DNA of 48,984 nt from JAGMES01 sp023128035 (GTDB taxonomy: Bacteria; Bacillota; Halanaerobiia; DY22613). A model generated the notes under the pieces. It was given only the letters and a program-made list of their open reading frames with translations. It was not told the DNA's origin and made no database searches. Within the stretch, counting starts at the first letter, position 1. Every line of letters starts with the position of its first letter. The position numbers and the translations under genes are program-made. Location: positions 1 to 48,984 of the forward strand of contig DAOVRZ010000029.1 of NCBI GenBank assembly GCA_030627905.1. The letters run 5' to 3'. Shown here one piece after another: positions 1 to 8,092 of this stretch.

Positions 1-2
1 AT

Positions 3-116
3 GAACTTGACATTATCGAGTTGTTTAAACAACCTGGAAAGAAATCTAGAGTTGGAGAAATTACGAAGAAACAACAAACACTTTTTGAGTGTCTAGGTGT
101 TGAAGTCCCTACCTAG
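3..116 (+). pseudogene. C-terminal fragment of a transposase (IS4/IS1634-like)
   Basis: The frame is open from the window edge to a TAG at 114-116 and encodes 37 residues ending in LFECLGVEVPT. A basic segment followed by a 'KKQQxLFECLGV' ending resembles the extreme C-terminus of IS1634/IS4-type DDE transposases. Only this tail is visible, so the catalytic residues cannot be checked. It lies 27 bp before an orphaned thioesterase piece, which suggests that an insertion sequence cut an NRPS gene here. The family assignment rests on resemblance of a short tail. It could be the end of an intact transposase reaching in from outside the window, or of another protein. Confidence 0.4.
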
Positions 117-143
117 GTATAATTTCACGGGAATGTAGGATCT

Positions 144-1013
144 ATGAGCGAGTTGTTTTTGAGTCCAACCATTGCAGAAATTGCTAATGATCTTTTTATG
201 GAAAATCCATTTAGTGATTTAGAATGTATTGTTGGCTTAAATAAACCTAACGAGGATAAGAAAAATATATTCGTTATTCATAATCGGGAAGGAATTATTT
301 ATCAGTATAAAGAACTTGCCAAACTTCTTGACGCTGACTATAACTTTTATGGAATACAGACAAAAGGATTGTTGAAGAAAACAAAATTACCAGAAACTAT
401 AGAGGAAATGGTAACAGACTACATTTGTGAGATCAAAGCTATACAACCTACTGGCCCATATATTATTGGTGGGTTCTGTTGGGGAAATTGGTTAGCTTAT
501 AAAATGGTAGAGATGCTCGAAGAACGGGGTGTGGAGATTGAAAAACTGATACTTATAGATGAGAATGTTTTGTTTCCAGATAATTTTGTAAAACACTTAC
601 AAAGAAAGAGTAAAATACTGAGACCGCTTAAATTATTAAAGAATAGAACTAGAAAAGTAACTAAAAGCAAACATGCGAATCCGATGAATTATTGGCCAGA
701 TATAGAGGAATACAAAAATAAAATAACAAAGGATGAATATGCTGATATTCAAAATGAGAGAACAGTTAAAGAAAATGTTGATTATTTGTGTCAAAAAAAA
801 TTGGGTCAGGAACTAAAAATTATCATAGAAACTGACATTTTTGTGATCAAGGCAGAGGAAAATAATCTACCAAAATTCACTCTCGAAGCCTGGAGTGAAA
901 TGACTTATGGTAATGTTAGTTTCTGTAAAATACAAGGAGATCATGACTCTTTATTTAGTTATCCATATGTTGAAAGACTTGCAGATGTAATTAGAAATAA
1001 TTTGAAGGAATAA
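144..1013 (+). CDS. Orphaned NRPS end: carrier-domain tail plus type I thioesterase with Cys nucleophile
   Basis: The first 16 residues (ELFLSPTIAEIA) match the last helices of a peptidyl carrier domain, but the Ser-bearing helix is missing. An alpha/beta-hydrolase thioesterase follows. Its nucleophile elbow is G-G-F-C112-W-G, so the usual Ser is Cys; Asp139 (LILID) and His267 (GDHDS) complete a triad. Such domains release peptides from an NRPS by hydrolysis or cyclisation. The upstream frame closes at 120-122 and no good ribosome binding site precedes the ATG. This is therefore best read as the severed 3' end of an NRPS gene, with a transposase remnant at the break. It might still be expressed as a stand-alone editing thioesterase, but the carrier remnant argues against an original type II enzyme. 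It is not contiguous with the NRPS operon at 10346. Confidence 0.8.
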   Translation: MSELFLSPTIAEIANDLFMENPFSDLECIVGLNKPNEDKKNIFVIHNREGIIYQYKELAKLLDADYNFYGIQTKGLLKKTKLPETIEEMVTDYICEIKAIQPTGPYIIGGFCWGNWLAYKMVEMLEERGVEIEKLILIDENVLFPDNFVKHLQRKSKILRPLKLLKNRTRKVTKSKHANPMNYWPDIEEYKNKITKDEYADIQNERTVKENVDYLCQKKLGQELKIIIETDIFVIKAEENNLPKFTLEAWSEMTYGNVSFCKIQGDHDSLFSYPYVERLADVIRNNLKE

Positions 1014-1037
1014 GAAACTTATATTGAAAAGAGGACT

Positions 1038-1058
1038 GGAGAGAGCAGTTCTCTTTTT
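1038..1058 (+). terminator. Weak intrinsic terminator after the thioesterase gene
   Basis: AGAGA (1040-1044) pairs with TCTCT (1050-1054) around a GCAGT loop, extended by two G-T wobbles and followed by a T run. It sits 25 bp after the thioesterase stop and just before the promoter at 1108. The stem is short, so confidence is modest. Confidence 0.35.
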
Positions 1059-1107
1059 GCATGGCAAAGCAAAATCTAAAAAAAATGACAAAATTCAAAA
1101 TTTACTA

Positions 1108-1136
1108 TTGATATTGCCAACAAGAAATGGTATAAT
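1108..1136 (+). promoter_or_regulatory. Sigma-A-type promoter for the TPR/peptide pair
   Basis: TTGATA (1108-1113) and TATAAT (1131-1136) are separated by 17 bp, a near-consensus vegetative promoter. Transcription would start near 1143, upstream of the GGAAAGGGG ribosome binding site at about 1158-1166. This argues that the TPR protein starts at 1168 or 1177 and not further upstream. Confidence 0.7.
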
Positions 1137-1176
1137 GATAATGAAAATATTGTTTTTGGGAAAGGGGATGTGGCTA

Positions 1177-2127
1177 GTGTGTAAGGAGGTTAACAGTTTC
1201 TTAGATAAAGGAAAAAAATGTTTGGAAAAGAAGGACAATGTAGGCTTCATACAGCATCTTTCAATAGCAAAATATATTGCACAAGAAGATAAAGATTTAG
1301 TATTAGAAATAGAAACGTTATTTGCCGAAGGCTTATATAAGTTAGGGGATTATAAGGAAGCATATAAAGTTATCACTGAGTTATTGGAGTCTGGGAAATT
1401 GGATGAAGATAAGAAGATTGAATTGCTTCAGAAGAAAGGGAGTATATTGACAAAAGAGGGAACACTTATAGAAGCAATAAAAATATTTGAAGAGTTAACA
1501 GCAATAGATTCTGAAAAAAGTAAAGTTTTAGGATTTGGAAATTTAGCGTGGGTCTACTTGCTGATGTACCGACAAGGAGAAGAGGATGAGTATTTAGAAG
1601 ACTATTTAGCGAAAGCTGAATACGCTGGGATTAAAGCTTTGGATATTTTCAATGCGTACACTAATCCAGAATTACATAAAAGAATTTTGATAAATATGGG
1701 CAACATTTATTGTTGCAATAAAAAATATAATCAGGCCCTCGAAATATTTTTTAAAGTCTATGATGAAGGAGACATTAATGTTTTAAATAATATTGCATCT
1801 ACATATGCAAGTTTAGGAAATTCAAAGGATGCTGAAAATTACCTGGATAGAGCTGAAATGAAAGCGTTAAGTCAAAAAAATCTTTATGAGGAAGCTCATT
1901 GCTATTTAGTAAGAGGTCGTATTTCAGAAGTGTTAATAAAAGATTATTTGACGGCTAAAGACCATTTTACAGTAGCTTTCCATAAGTTCTTAGAAACTGA
2001 TGCTGCTAATGAAGCTTGTATGTGTCTAAACCGTATTTTTGATCTTGATTCAGCAGTTAACAAAGAAAATATAAGTTTACTAAAAGAGAAACTAAAATCT
2101 GGAATACATAAAAAGTATTCTATTTAA
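1177..2127 (+). CDS. TPR-repeat protein, Rap-like (RRNPP-type) peptide receptor candidate
   Basis: This is a cytosolic all-helical protein of 316 residues, with no signal peptide and no helix-turn-helix. About six tetratricopeptide-like helix pairs are visible from residue ~45 to the end (for example KLGDYKEAYKVI, NKKYNQALEIFFKV, LGNSKDAENYLDRA). The GTG at 1177 is chosen because GGAAAGGGG lies 9-10 nt upstream and the promoter at 1108-1136 precedes it; ATG 1168 is the alternative. A longer in-frame reading from 1024 would run through the promoter. A small secreted peptide gene follows 31 bp after the stop, on the same transcript. TPR proteins without a DNA-binding domain paired with an exported peptide are typical of Rap-Phr systems, where the re-imported peptide controls binding to a response regulator or phosphatase target. 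The role is inferred from architecture; no specific Rap subfamily is recognised. Confidence 0.75.
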   Translation: MCKEVNSFLDKGKKCLEKKDNVGFIQHLSIAKYIAQEDKDLVLEIETLFAEGLYKLGDYKEAYKVITELLESGKLDEDKKIELLQKKGSILTKEGTLIEAIKIFEELTAIDSEKSKVLGFGNLAWVYLLMYRQGEEDEYLEDYLAKAEYAGIKALDIFNAYTNPELHKRILINMGNIYCCNKKYNQALEIFFKVYDEGDINVLNNIASTYASLGNSKDAENYLDRAEMKALSQKNLYEEAHCYLVRGRISEVLIKDYLTAKDHFTVAFHKFLETDAANEACMCLNRIFDLDSAVNKENISLLKEKLKSGIHKKYSI

Positions 2128-2158
2128 GTAAAATTTCAATGAAAGGAGGAGAAAGAAT

Positions 2159-2308
2159 TTGAAAAAGTTAGTTAGTTTTATGCTAATTATGGTAGCAGCT
2201 ATGCTGATTTCTCTTACTGCTTTAGCTGATCCACTACCAGTACCTGTTGAGGAAAGTAATTCTATAGTTCCACCTGTTACTGTCTTTTCAACAAGTGTGG
2301 AAGGGTAA
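2159..2308 (+). CDS. Small secreted peptide precursor (Phr-like pheromone candidate)
   Basis: A TTG start at 2159 is preceded by AAAGGAGGAG at 7-8 nt. The product is 49 residues: a basic start (MKKLVSF), a hydrophobic core rich in Leu, Met, Ala and Ile, and a signal peptidase-type site at LTALA|DP. The predicted exported remainder is 26 residues, proline-rich at its front and ending TVFSTSVEG. Size, signal peptide and placement directly behind a TPR protein match Phr-type precursors, from which a 5-10 residue pheromone is usually cut at or near the C-terminus. Which part is the mature signal cannot be told from sequence. A strong terminator follows after 12 bp. It could instead be an unrelated small secreted peptide. 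Confidence 0.7.
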   Translation: MKKLVSFMLIMVAAMLISLTALADPLPVPVEESNSIVPPVTVFSTSVEG

Positions 2309-2320
2309 AAAGGATTCAGA

Positions 2321-2357
2321 AAAAACTCCTAGAACTTTTGTTTTGGGAGTTTTTTTG
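2321..2357 (+). terminator. Intrinsic terminator of the TPR/peptide operon
   Basis: A 14-pair stem with a few G-U pairs (2322-2335 with 2340-2353, TTTT loop) is followed by a T run. It closes the two-gene unit. Confidence 0.8.
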
Positions 2358-2970
2358 CATGGGATATTGATTTTGTTAAGAAAACATGGTTGCATTAAGT
2401 GAGAATATTATTTATTTACGTATTTTGAAGAGGAATTATAGACGGTGTATTGTAGGGATATTTTATTTGAGATAACTTGGAATTATAAAAATTATAGTTA
2501 AATTGTATAATAATGAGGTTAGTAAGTTCAGTGAGGGCTATATCTTTATTAAGATATGGCTTTTTTAGGAATTAGAAAATTTAAAATGCAGAATATTAAG
2601 AATCTTACGGTTTTATAATAAAGTGAAGAAACTATTTTCGGTTTATATAATAAAAAAGAAGGAAAAGTAATGAAAGATGACGACTAATTATTTAGTACTT
2701 TTTACCTAAATAATAAAGAAATAAGTTAAAAGACTAAAATGAGAAATTATAAGATAAAGAAAAGTGGAGGTGTTAGAGCGATGAGTGAAGGATATATAAA
2801 TATGATTATATAAATGAGTTATTCAAAAGTTGGTAAAATAAAAGAGGCTACTAGCGCTTTACAAACCTGGTATCAAAGGTTTCAGAGAGAAAGTGACTTT
2901 CTTCATGAAAGTTAAAAGAACCATTTAAAGTAATATTTAAAATATTGAAAAATTTTTTTAAATTTGTTAA
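2358..2970. other. Gene-poor, apparently decayed stretch
   Basis: No convincing complete gene is seen. GTGGAGG (about 2764) followed by ATG at 2781 opens a frame of only 10 codons; a 33-codon frame at 2814-2915 has no ribosome binding site and no recognisable product. An orphan hairpin terminator lies at 2537-2566. The right end merges into the decayed DJ-1/PfpI gene. Confidence 0.5.
2537..2566 (+). terminator. Orphan intrinsic terminator
   Basis: GCTATATCTT (2537-2546) pairs fully, with one G-U pair, with AAGATATGGC (2551-2560) around TATT, followed by TTTTTT. No gene ends just upstream. A TATAAT at 2506-2511 lies only 25 bp before it, without a clear -35. It may be left over from a lost gene. 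Confidence 0.55.
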
Positions 2971-3285
2971 AAATTTTTAAATCTAATAAGAGAATTTGGC
3001 AAAAGAGGAAAGTTTATTGCTTCGATATGTGTAGGTGCTCTTCCAATTGGTAAAAGTGGTATCTTAGAAGGTAAAAAGGGAACTACATATCATCGTATGG
3101 GTGGAAAAAGATTAAAACAATTAGAAGAATTTGGTGTAAAGATTGTCAATGAATCAGTTGTCGTAGATGGAAAAATTATTACATCATGGTGTCCATCAAC
3201 TGCTGTAGAAGTGGCGTTAAAACCCTTAAAACTGCTGAGTAGTGGTGAAGATGTTGGTAAAGTAAGAGAAATATTGGGATTTTAA
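2971..3285 (+). pseudogene. DJ-1/PfpI family protein, 5'-truncated
   Basis: The frame opens after a TAA at 2968-2970 and reads about 104 codons. It contains SICVGALPIGKSGIL, with the nucleophile-elbow Cys typical of the DJ-1/PfpI (class I glutamine amidotransferase-like) fold, then TTYHRMGGKR and ITSWCPSTA, the usual C-terminal half of this family. Family members are about 190-200 residues, so the N-terminal half with its conserved Glu is missing. The upstream DNA gives no start codon with a ribosome binding site. An internal ATG at 3097 would give only 62 residues lacking the Cys elbow. I read it as a dead remnant. Confidence 0.75.
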
Positions 3286-3318
3286 TAACATTAGCTCTGG
3301 CAACCAGGAGGTTGTTAA

Positions 3319-3875
3319 ATGAAGCAAATGGAAACTGAGAGACTTATAATACGTCGGTTTATTTCAGAGGATTGGGAAGATTTGTACGAGTATATATCAA
3401 TACCAGAAGTTGTTTTATATGAACCTTATGATATTTATACAAAGGATGATTGTATTAATGAAGCTAAATGTAGATCTGAAGAAGAGAATAATAGATTTTG
3501 GGCAGTGTGTTTAAAAGATAGTAAAAAAATGATTGGACATGTTTTTTTTGCCCAATTAAAACCCGCTGAATTTAGAACATGGGAAATTGGATATGTATTT
3601 AATCCTAATTTTTGGGGTAATGGATATGCAATTGAAACTAGTAAAAGAATACTACAATATGGATTCAAGATAACAATGCTCATAGAATTGTAGCAGGAGC
3701 TAATGTAAAAAATCATGCATAATGGAAACTTTTAGAGCGATTATCTATGAGAAGAGAAGCACATATGTTAAAAAGTGCATTCTTTAAAAACAATTCAGAT
3801 GGAAAACCTATTTGGAATGATTCATACCGTTATGCTATACTTTCATCAGAATATAAGGAAGTATATGTGCTTTAG
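3319..3875 (+). pseudogene. GNAT-family N-acetyltransferase, frameshifted and with an in-frame stop
   Basis: A good start (CCAGGAGG, then ATG 3319) opens METERLIIRRF, the standard beginning of RimJ/RimL-like GNAT acetyltransferases. The acetyl-CoA loop region (NFWGNGYAIE) follows at residues ~95-105. Near 3665 the frame shifts: the original frame ends at 3693, whereas the homologous continuation (NNAHRIVAGANVKN, WKLLERLSMRREAHM, GKPIWNDSYRYAIL) is in another frame to the TAG at 3873-3875. That second frame also carries a TAA where a GNAT has sense codons (between VKNHA and WKLLERL). With two independent lesions this is a pseudogene of a protein of about 185 residues. Confidence 0.85.
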
Positions 3876-3956
3876 AGACAATGAAATAATTGTAAATTTT
3901 AGATTTTATCTTAATATAAAACTTTAAGTTAAAGTCATAAAAGAGCGTATTGAGCA

Positions 3957-3991
3957 AAAAGCTACAGAATTTTTATCTGTAGCTTTTATTT
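3957..3991 (+). terminator. Intrinsic terminator after the GNAT pseudogene
   Basis: AAAAGCTACAGA (3957-3968) is perfectly complementary to TCTGTAGCTTTT (3976-3987) around a 7-nt loop, with more T's following. The next 200 bp to the lipoprotein genes hold no gene. They include a run of seven G's at 4129-4135 next to a T run, and no convincing promoter was found. Confidence 0.8.
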
Positions 3992-4190
3992 ATCTAGGAA
4001 TCTTTCTAAAAGTGACTTTTTCATGAAGGAATAATTTGTCGATAAAGAGAAATAGTCTTAGGAGTATGTTTCATATTAGTAGAAATAGAAAGGAGTAAGA
4101 GAAACATCTTGATATCAGAGTAAAATAGGGGGGGAAGTCTTTTTTTGGTTATAAATATCTAACTTAAGCACTTTCGAAAGGAGAATTATT

Positions 4191-6179
4191 ATGCAAAAAA
4201 GCAAAATTATCTTAATCTGCTTTATATTAATCATTAGTTCCTTACTACTAGCTGGATGTTTTAAATCTAGTATTTTAAAAAACTCTGGGAATCTGTCCAT
4301 CCAAATTGATATCCCAAATGAATTGCTTCCACAGTTTCAAGACAATGAGTTTACTTTAACAGAATTTATTATAACTATATCACAAGGTGACCAAATCTAT
4401 ACCCAAACTCTCACTCCAGGCAATCAACAGATCGCAACTACTTTTTCCAATCTAATTATTGGCAACTGGGATATCGAAGTTATTGCCAAAGATGAAGATG
4501 GTTTTTCGATCTACTCTGCACACGATACAGCAAATATAACCCATTTAAACACTACCTCAGTCGCTATGGAATTGGAGTTCACCCCAGGTCAGTTAGATGT
4601 AGAAGTTTTACTTCCTCAATCTTCTAATATCGCATCTGGAACTGTTACCCTCACAGACCCAACCAATCAGGAGAATCAAGTTACCCAAAATCTTACCATT
4701 GGCAATACTTCTGGGACAACTTCTTTCTCCGATATTCAGTCCATTGTCTGGACAATTAAAGTGGAAATTTTTGATTCAAATGGAGATTCACTGAGTAACG
4801 GTAATAGTTATATTAATATTTTACCAGGACGCTCAGTTAGCACTCAGATCACACTGTCTGGAGATGGGGGGTTACAGCTTGACTTTGAGTTATTTACTCC
4901 TCCATCTAAGCCTACAGGATTGAGTGCTACATGTAATGCTTCAACTATCAATTTATCTTGGAATCCTAATCCAGAAGACAATATTTATGGCTATGCAATT
5001 TATCGCAGTGATAGCGAAACAGGTTATAAAACTCCAGTCGGTTATTCGATTTCTATACCCAGATACCCGGATAATGATAATGATGACAAAGAAGTTAACT
5101 GGTATTGGGTACAGGCATATGATGCCAATGGCTATTCTAGTGAGTTAAGTGATCCAATTATGGTGATTAATGACGACAAAAACTATAAAATTTGTTTTCG
5201 CATATATTATGAGGAAAATTACATCATTAGTACAATGAATCTAGATGGCAGTGAATATCTGGAATTGGCAAATAATGATCTTTATGGACTACCCAATATT
5301 TCTCCAGATGGTCAGCAAATTGCCGTTAGTGAAAATGGTTCAGGTCGTACCATCCATTTTATCAATACTGATGGCTCTGGTATGACTTCGCTTCCTACTT
5401 CAATTTTTGAATTAATTCAGCCAGGGTATATTGAGTGGTCTCCTGATGGTTCAAAAATTATTTTTAGTGACCATCTAAGTGATTACACAAATGGACACAA
5501 TCTAAATATTATTGATCTTGATGCAGATATCCAATATATGTTAACTAATTACTCTAGTGTAGACCCTCATCCTAGTGAGCAAAAGTGGTCACCTGATGGT
5601 TCAACGATTGCATATGTTTTGTATAATAATTATGATAGTTATGATAGGAATAATAGATTCTGGGAATTATATCTAATCAATGCTTCGACTGGAACTGATA
5701 ATCATAGACTAACAAATAATACCAGGGTGACTGGCTTAAGCTGGTCTCCAGATGGGAGTAAGATTGCCTTTTATGATTATGATTCAACATTTACGACTGT
5801 TGATTTTTATACTATAAATGCTGACGGAACCGATAAATGCCTTCTTTATACGGGTAATATATGTGGCTATAGTTGGTCACCTGATGGAACTCAGATTATT
5901 TTTATTCATAGACCGCAATATAGTACATTTTATACATTGGCAATAATTAATTCTGATGGAACGGGATATAAAACTTTTCCTTTTGATCAAGTAGTAATCT
6001 CTGAAGTTTGTTGGGTTCCAAATGGACAAATTATCTTTTCACTGAAAGGCGATTACGGATATGATATTATGCGATGCAACAGTAATGGTACTGGAATGAC
6101 AAAAATTCTTGATTCAAATCAAGCAGGATATACTCCTGGTTATATATCATCTATGTCCATTTATACTACTCAAAATTAG
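4191..6179 (+). CDS. Lipoprotein with Ig/FN3-like domains and six-bladed PD40 beta-propeller (copy 1)
   Basis: The 662-residue protein starts at ATG 4191 behind GAAAGGAG. A lipoprotein signal ends at LLLAGC, with Cys23 to be lipidated, so it should be membrane-anchored outside the cytoplasm. Residues ~33-235 form two beta-sandwich repeats. A fibronectin type III-like domain lies at ~236-330 (PTGLSA...LSWNPNPEDNIYGYAIYRSD...YYWVQAYD-like). The rest has six PD40/TolB-like blades, each marked by WSPDGSxIxF-type motifs. Such proteins bind partners or ligands; no enzyme active site is visible. Two paralogues follow after 21 and 14 bp, so the three are one operon. The substrate or partner is unknown. 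Confidence 0.85.
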   Translation: MQKSKIILICFILIISSLLLAGCFKSSILKNSGNLSIQIDIPNELLPQFQDNEFTLTEFIITISQGDQIYTQTLTPGNQQIATTFSNLIIGNWDIEVIAKDEDGFSIYSAHDTANITHLNTTSVAMELEFTPGQLDVEVLLPQSSNIASGTVTLTDPTNQENQVTQNLTIGNTSGTTSFSDIQSIVWTIKVEIFDSNGDSLSNGNSYINILPGRSVSTQITLSGDGGLQLDFELFTPPSKPTGLSATCNASTINLSWNPNPEDNIYGYAIYRSDSETGYKTPVGYSISIPRYPDNDNDDKEVNWYWVQAYDANGYSSELSDPIMVINDDKNYKICFRIYYEENYIISTMNLDGSEYLELANNDLYGLPNISPDGQQIAVSENGSGRTIHFINTDGSGMTSLPTSIFELIQPGYIEWSPDGSKIIFSDHLSDYTNGHNLNIIDLDADIQYMLTNYSSVDPHPSEQKWSPDGSTIAYVLYNNYDSYDRNNRFWELYLINASTGTDNHRLTNNTRVTGLSWSPDGSKIAFYDYDSTFTTVDFYTINADGTDKCLLYTGNICGYSWSPDGTQIIFIHRPQYSTFYTLAIINSDGTGYKTFPFDQVVISEVCWVPNGQIIFSLKGDYGYDIMRCNSNGTGMTKILDSNQAGYTPGYISSMSIYTTQN

Positions 6180-6200
6180 TTTTGTAAGGAGGTTCTAAAG

Positions 6201-8078
6201 GTGAAAAATATAAAAAATATCACCACTTATCTTATCTTTATCCTTTGCATTTTTCTTTTATCTGGTTGCTTTAAATCAAATCTTCCTACACAAAATGGCA
6301 ATATAGCGATTGAGATTAAAATTCCTGATGAAATATCAACTCAATTTGTTGATTACCAAATCAAATTACATAATATTATTGTAACTTTGACTAAAGATGA
6401 TCAAGTGTATGAAAAGATAGTTCAATTGATAGATCAAAATTTACAAGTAGAGTTTCCTGATTTAGAAGTAGGTGTCTGGGATATTCAGGTCAGAGCACGA
6501 GATTTGCTTAATTTTGATATTTACAAGGGAAACTGTCTAGCTGCAGTATCTTTGAACAGTACGACTACAGCTACCTTAAATTTAGATTTAACTAAAGGAG
6601 AGATATCGTTTTTACCAACTTTCCGACCAGAAGAGACGATAACGGTCACCTTAAATGATCTAACCAGTACTATCACTGAAGAACTTGATTCTGAGTCTCA
6701 TACAGTTATTTCTGATTTACTTGCTACTAGTTGGCAAGTTAGCTACGAAGCTCGGGATCTTGTATCTGGTGAAGTTATAGCAACAGTTAAAGAATATATT
6801 GATATCTTGCCTGGACGTACAATTACTCGAAAAGTTACATTGAATTCAGAGCAAGAGATTATCATTAAAGAGGAAACAATCGCTATTCCGCAAAAACTGG
6901 CTGGTTATATTTCCAATAATGATATAGTAATGGTTTGGGAACAAGGAAGTTATAATGATAATGTAGTAGGCTATCTTATTTATAGAAGTGAGACAGAAAC
7001 TGGTCAAAAAAGTTTATTAAATTCTGATTTAAATATTAAGACTACCTATACTGACTCGACTGTAGATATCAGTCTAAATTATTGGTATTGGGTACAGGCT
7101 ATCGACAATATAGGTAATATCAGTGACTTCAGCGAACCTTTTTTCTTTGGGGGAATCGAACAGGGTTATTACCAAATCTTCTATACTAGAAAGCTTTATA
7201 ATAAAGATTCATATCAGATCTGTTTATTAGAAGATATGGATTCAATCATGTACATGCATATTTATTCATGTCTTTTTCCACCTATTATTTCGCCAGACAT
7301 AAAAAAAGTTGCATATTTGGGCTATGGTTCACAAAATGATCTTCAAGAATTAAAAATCTTGGATATAGATGATTACACGGAAAAGTCTGTGGGTGAAGGG
7401 AATTATACTACGATAAAATGGTCACCAGATTCCGCAAACCTTGCATATATTTCAGGAGTTAGGGTCAGTGTGGCTGATAAGTATGGCCGTAAATTATTTG
7501 ACATTTTCAATCCTAGCGAGTCTATGGATTGGTCTTCCGACAGCAATACAATCTTATATAATAGTTTTTACGATTTATATTTAACGGATTTACCAGGTGG
7601 AAAAAATGATCGTTTGTTGGTCAGAGGTGTTGATCTAATTTCTGCATCATGGTCACCTGATGGAAACCGTATCGCTTATATAAGTTTTGAAGAGTTTGAA
7701 CAGTTTCCATATAAACTATACACTCTTGATGAAGATGGCAGCAATATAACAAAAATTTGCTCAGCGCAAGATTTAAACAATTGTATCTGGTCACCAGACG
7801 GTAGCAAGATTGTTGTCTTATATGATAATTCCATTGCAGTGATGAATTCTGATGGAAGCGATATGAGAGTTTTTGATGAAACTAGAGAATTGGAACCTCG
7901 TGACTTATGCTGGTCGCCTTGTGGTACACAGATTATTTTTAGTGGACTTTTCAAAAATTCTTTTATACGGGATAACTATGAATTAGCTAGAATCAATGTG
8001 GATGGAACCGGACTTGTCAGATTAACTTATACCCCTGACTATGATGAAGGAACACCACTTGCTGGTTTTTTTAACTAA
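6201..8078 (+). CDS. Lipoprotein with Ig/FN3-like domains and PD40 beta-propeller (copy 2)
   Basis: A GTG start at 6201 has AAGGAGG about 8 nt upstream. The 625-residue product has a lipobox LLSGC with Cys23, the same beta-sandwich region, an FN3-like segment around residues 230-320 (NVVGYLIYRSETETG), and six propeller blades. Two blades carry altered motifs (ISPDIKKVAY, WSSDSNTILY) and the last reads WSPCGTQIIF. The N-terminal region is the most diverged part compared with copy 1. It is presumably cotranslated and exported with its neighbours. Different partners for the three copies are possible, but nothing in the sequence identifies them. Confidence 0.85.
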   Translation: MKNIKNITTYLIFILCIFLLSGCFKSNLPTQNGNIAIEIKIPDEISTQFVDYQIKLHNIIVTLTKDDQVYEKIVQLIDQNLQVEFPDLEVGVWDIQVRARDLLNFDIYKGNCLAAVSLNSTTTATLNLDLTKGEISFLPTFRPEETITVTLNDLTSTITEELDSESHTVISDLLATSWQVSYEARDLVSGEVIATVKEYIDILPGRTITRKVTLNSEQEIIIKEETIAIPQKLAGYISNNDIVMVWEQGSYNDNVVGYLIYRSETETGQKSLLNSDLNIKTTYTDSTVDISLNYWYWVQAIDNIGNISDFSEPFFFGGIEQGYYQIFYTRKLYNKDSYQICLLEDMDSIMYMHIYSCLFPPIISPDIKKVAYLGYGSQNDLQELKILDIDDYTEKSVGEGNYTTIKWSPDSANLAYISGVRVSVADKYGRKLFDIFNPSESMDWSSDSNTILYNSFYDLYLTDLPGGKNDRLLVRGVDLISASWSPDGNRIAYISFEEFEQFPYKLYTLDEDGSNITKICSAQDLNNCIWSPDGSKIVVLYDNSIAVMNSDGSDMRVFDETRELEPRDLCWSPCGTQIIFSGLFKNSFIRDNYELARINVDGTGLVRLTYTPDYDEGTPLAGFFN

Positions 8079-8092
8079 GGAGGAAGTCTGAC

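Noticed and set aside
1024..1176. N-terminal extension of the TPR protein from a TTG at 1024
   Set aside because: It would be translated from a region containing the promoter (1108-1136) and a hairpin, has no ribosome binding site, and does not resemble TPR sequence.
2814..2915. 33-codon frame beginning MSYSKVGKIKEATSALQTW
   Set aside because: No ribosome binding site before the ATG, no recognisable family, and it lies in decayed DNA.
2888..4030. Similar short segments AAAGTGACTTTCTTCATGAA (about 2890) and AAGTGACTTTTTCATGAAGG (about 4011)
   Set aside because: Two approximate copies of about 20 bp in AT-rich DNA are not enough to call a repeat family or insertion-sequence ends.
4120..4160. 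G7 tract followed by a T7 run upstream of the first lipoprotein gene, as a possible phase-variation tract
   Set aside because: It lies outside any reading frame and no promoter elements flank it, so an on/off role cannot be supported.
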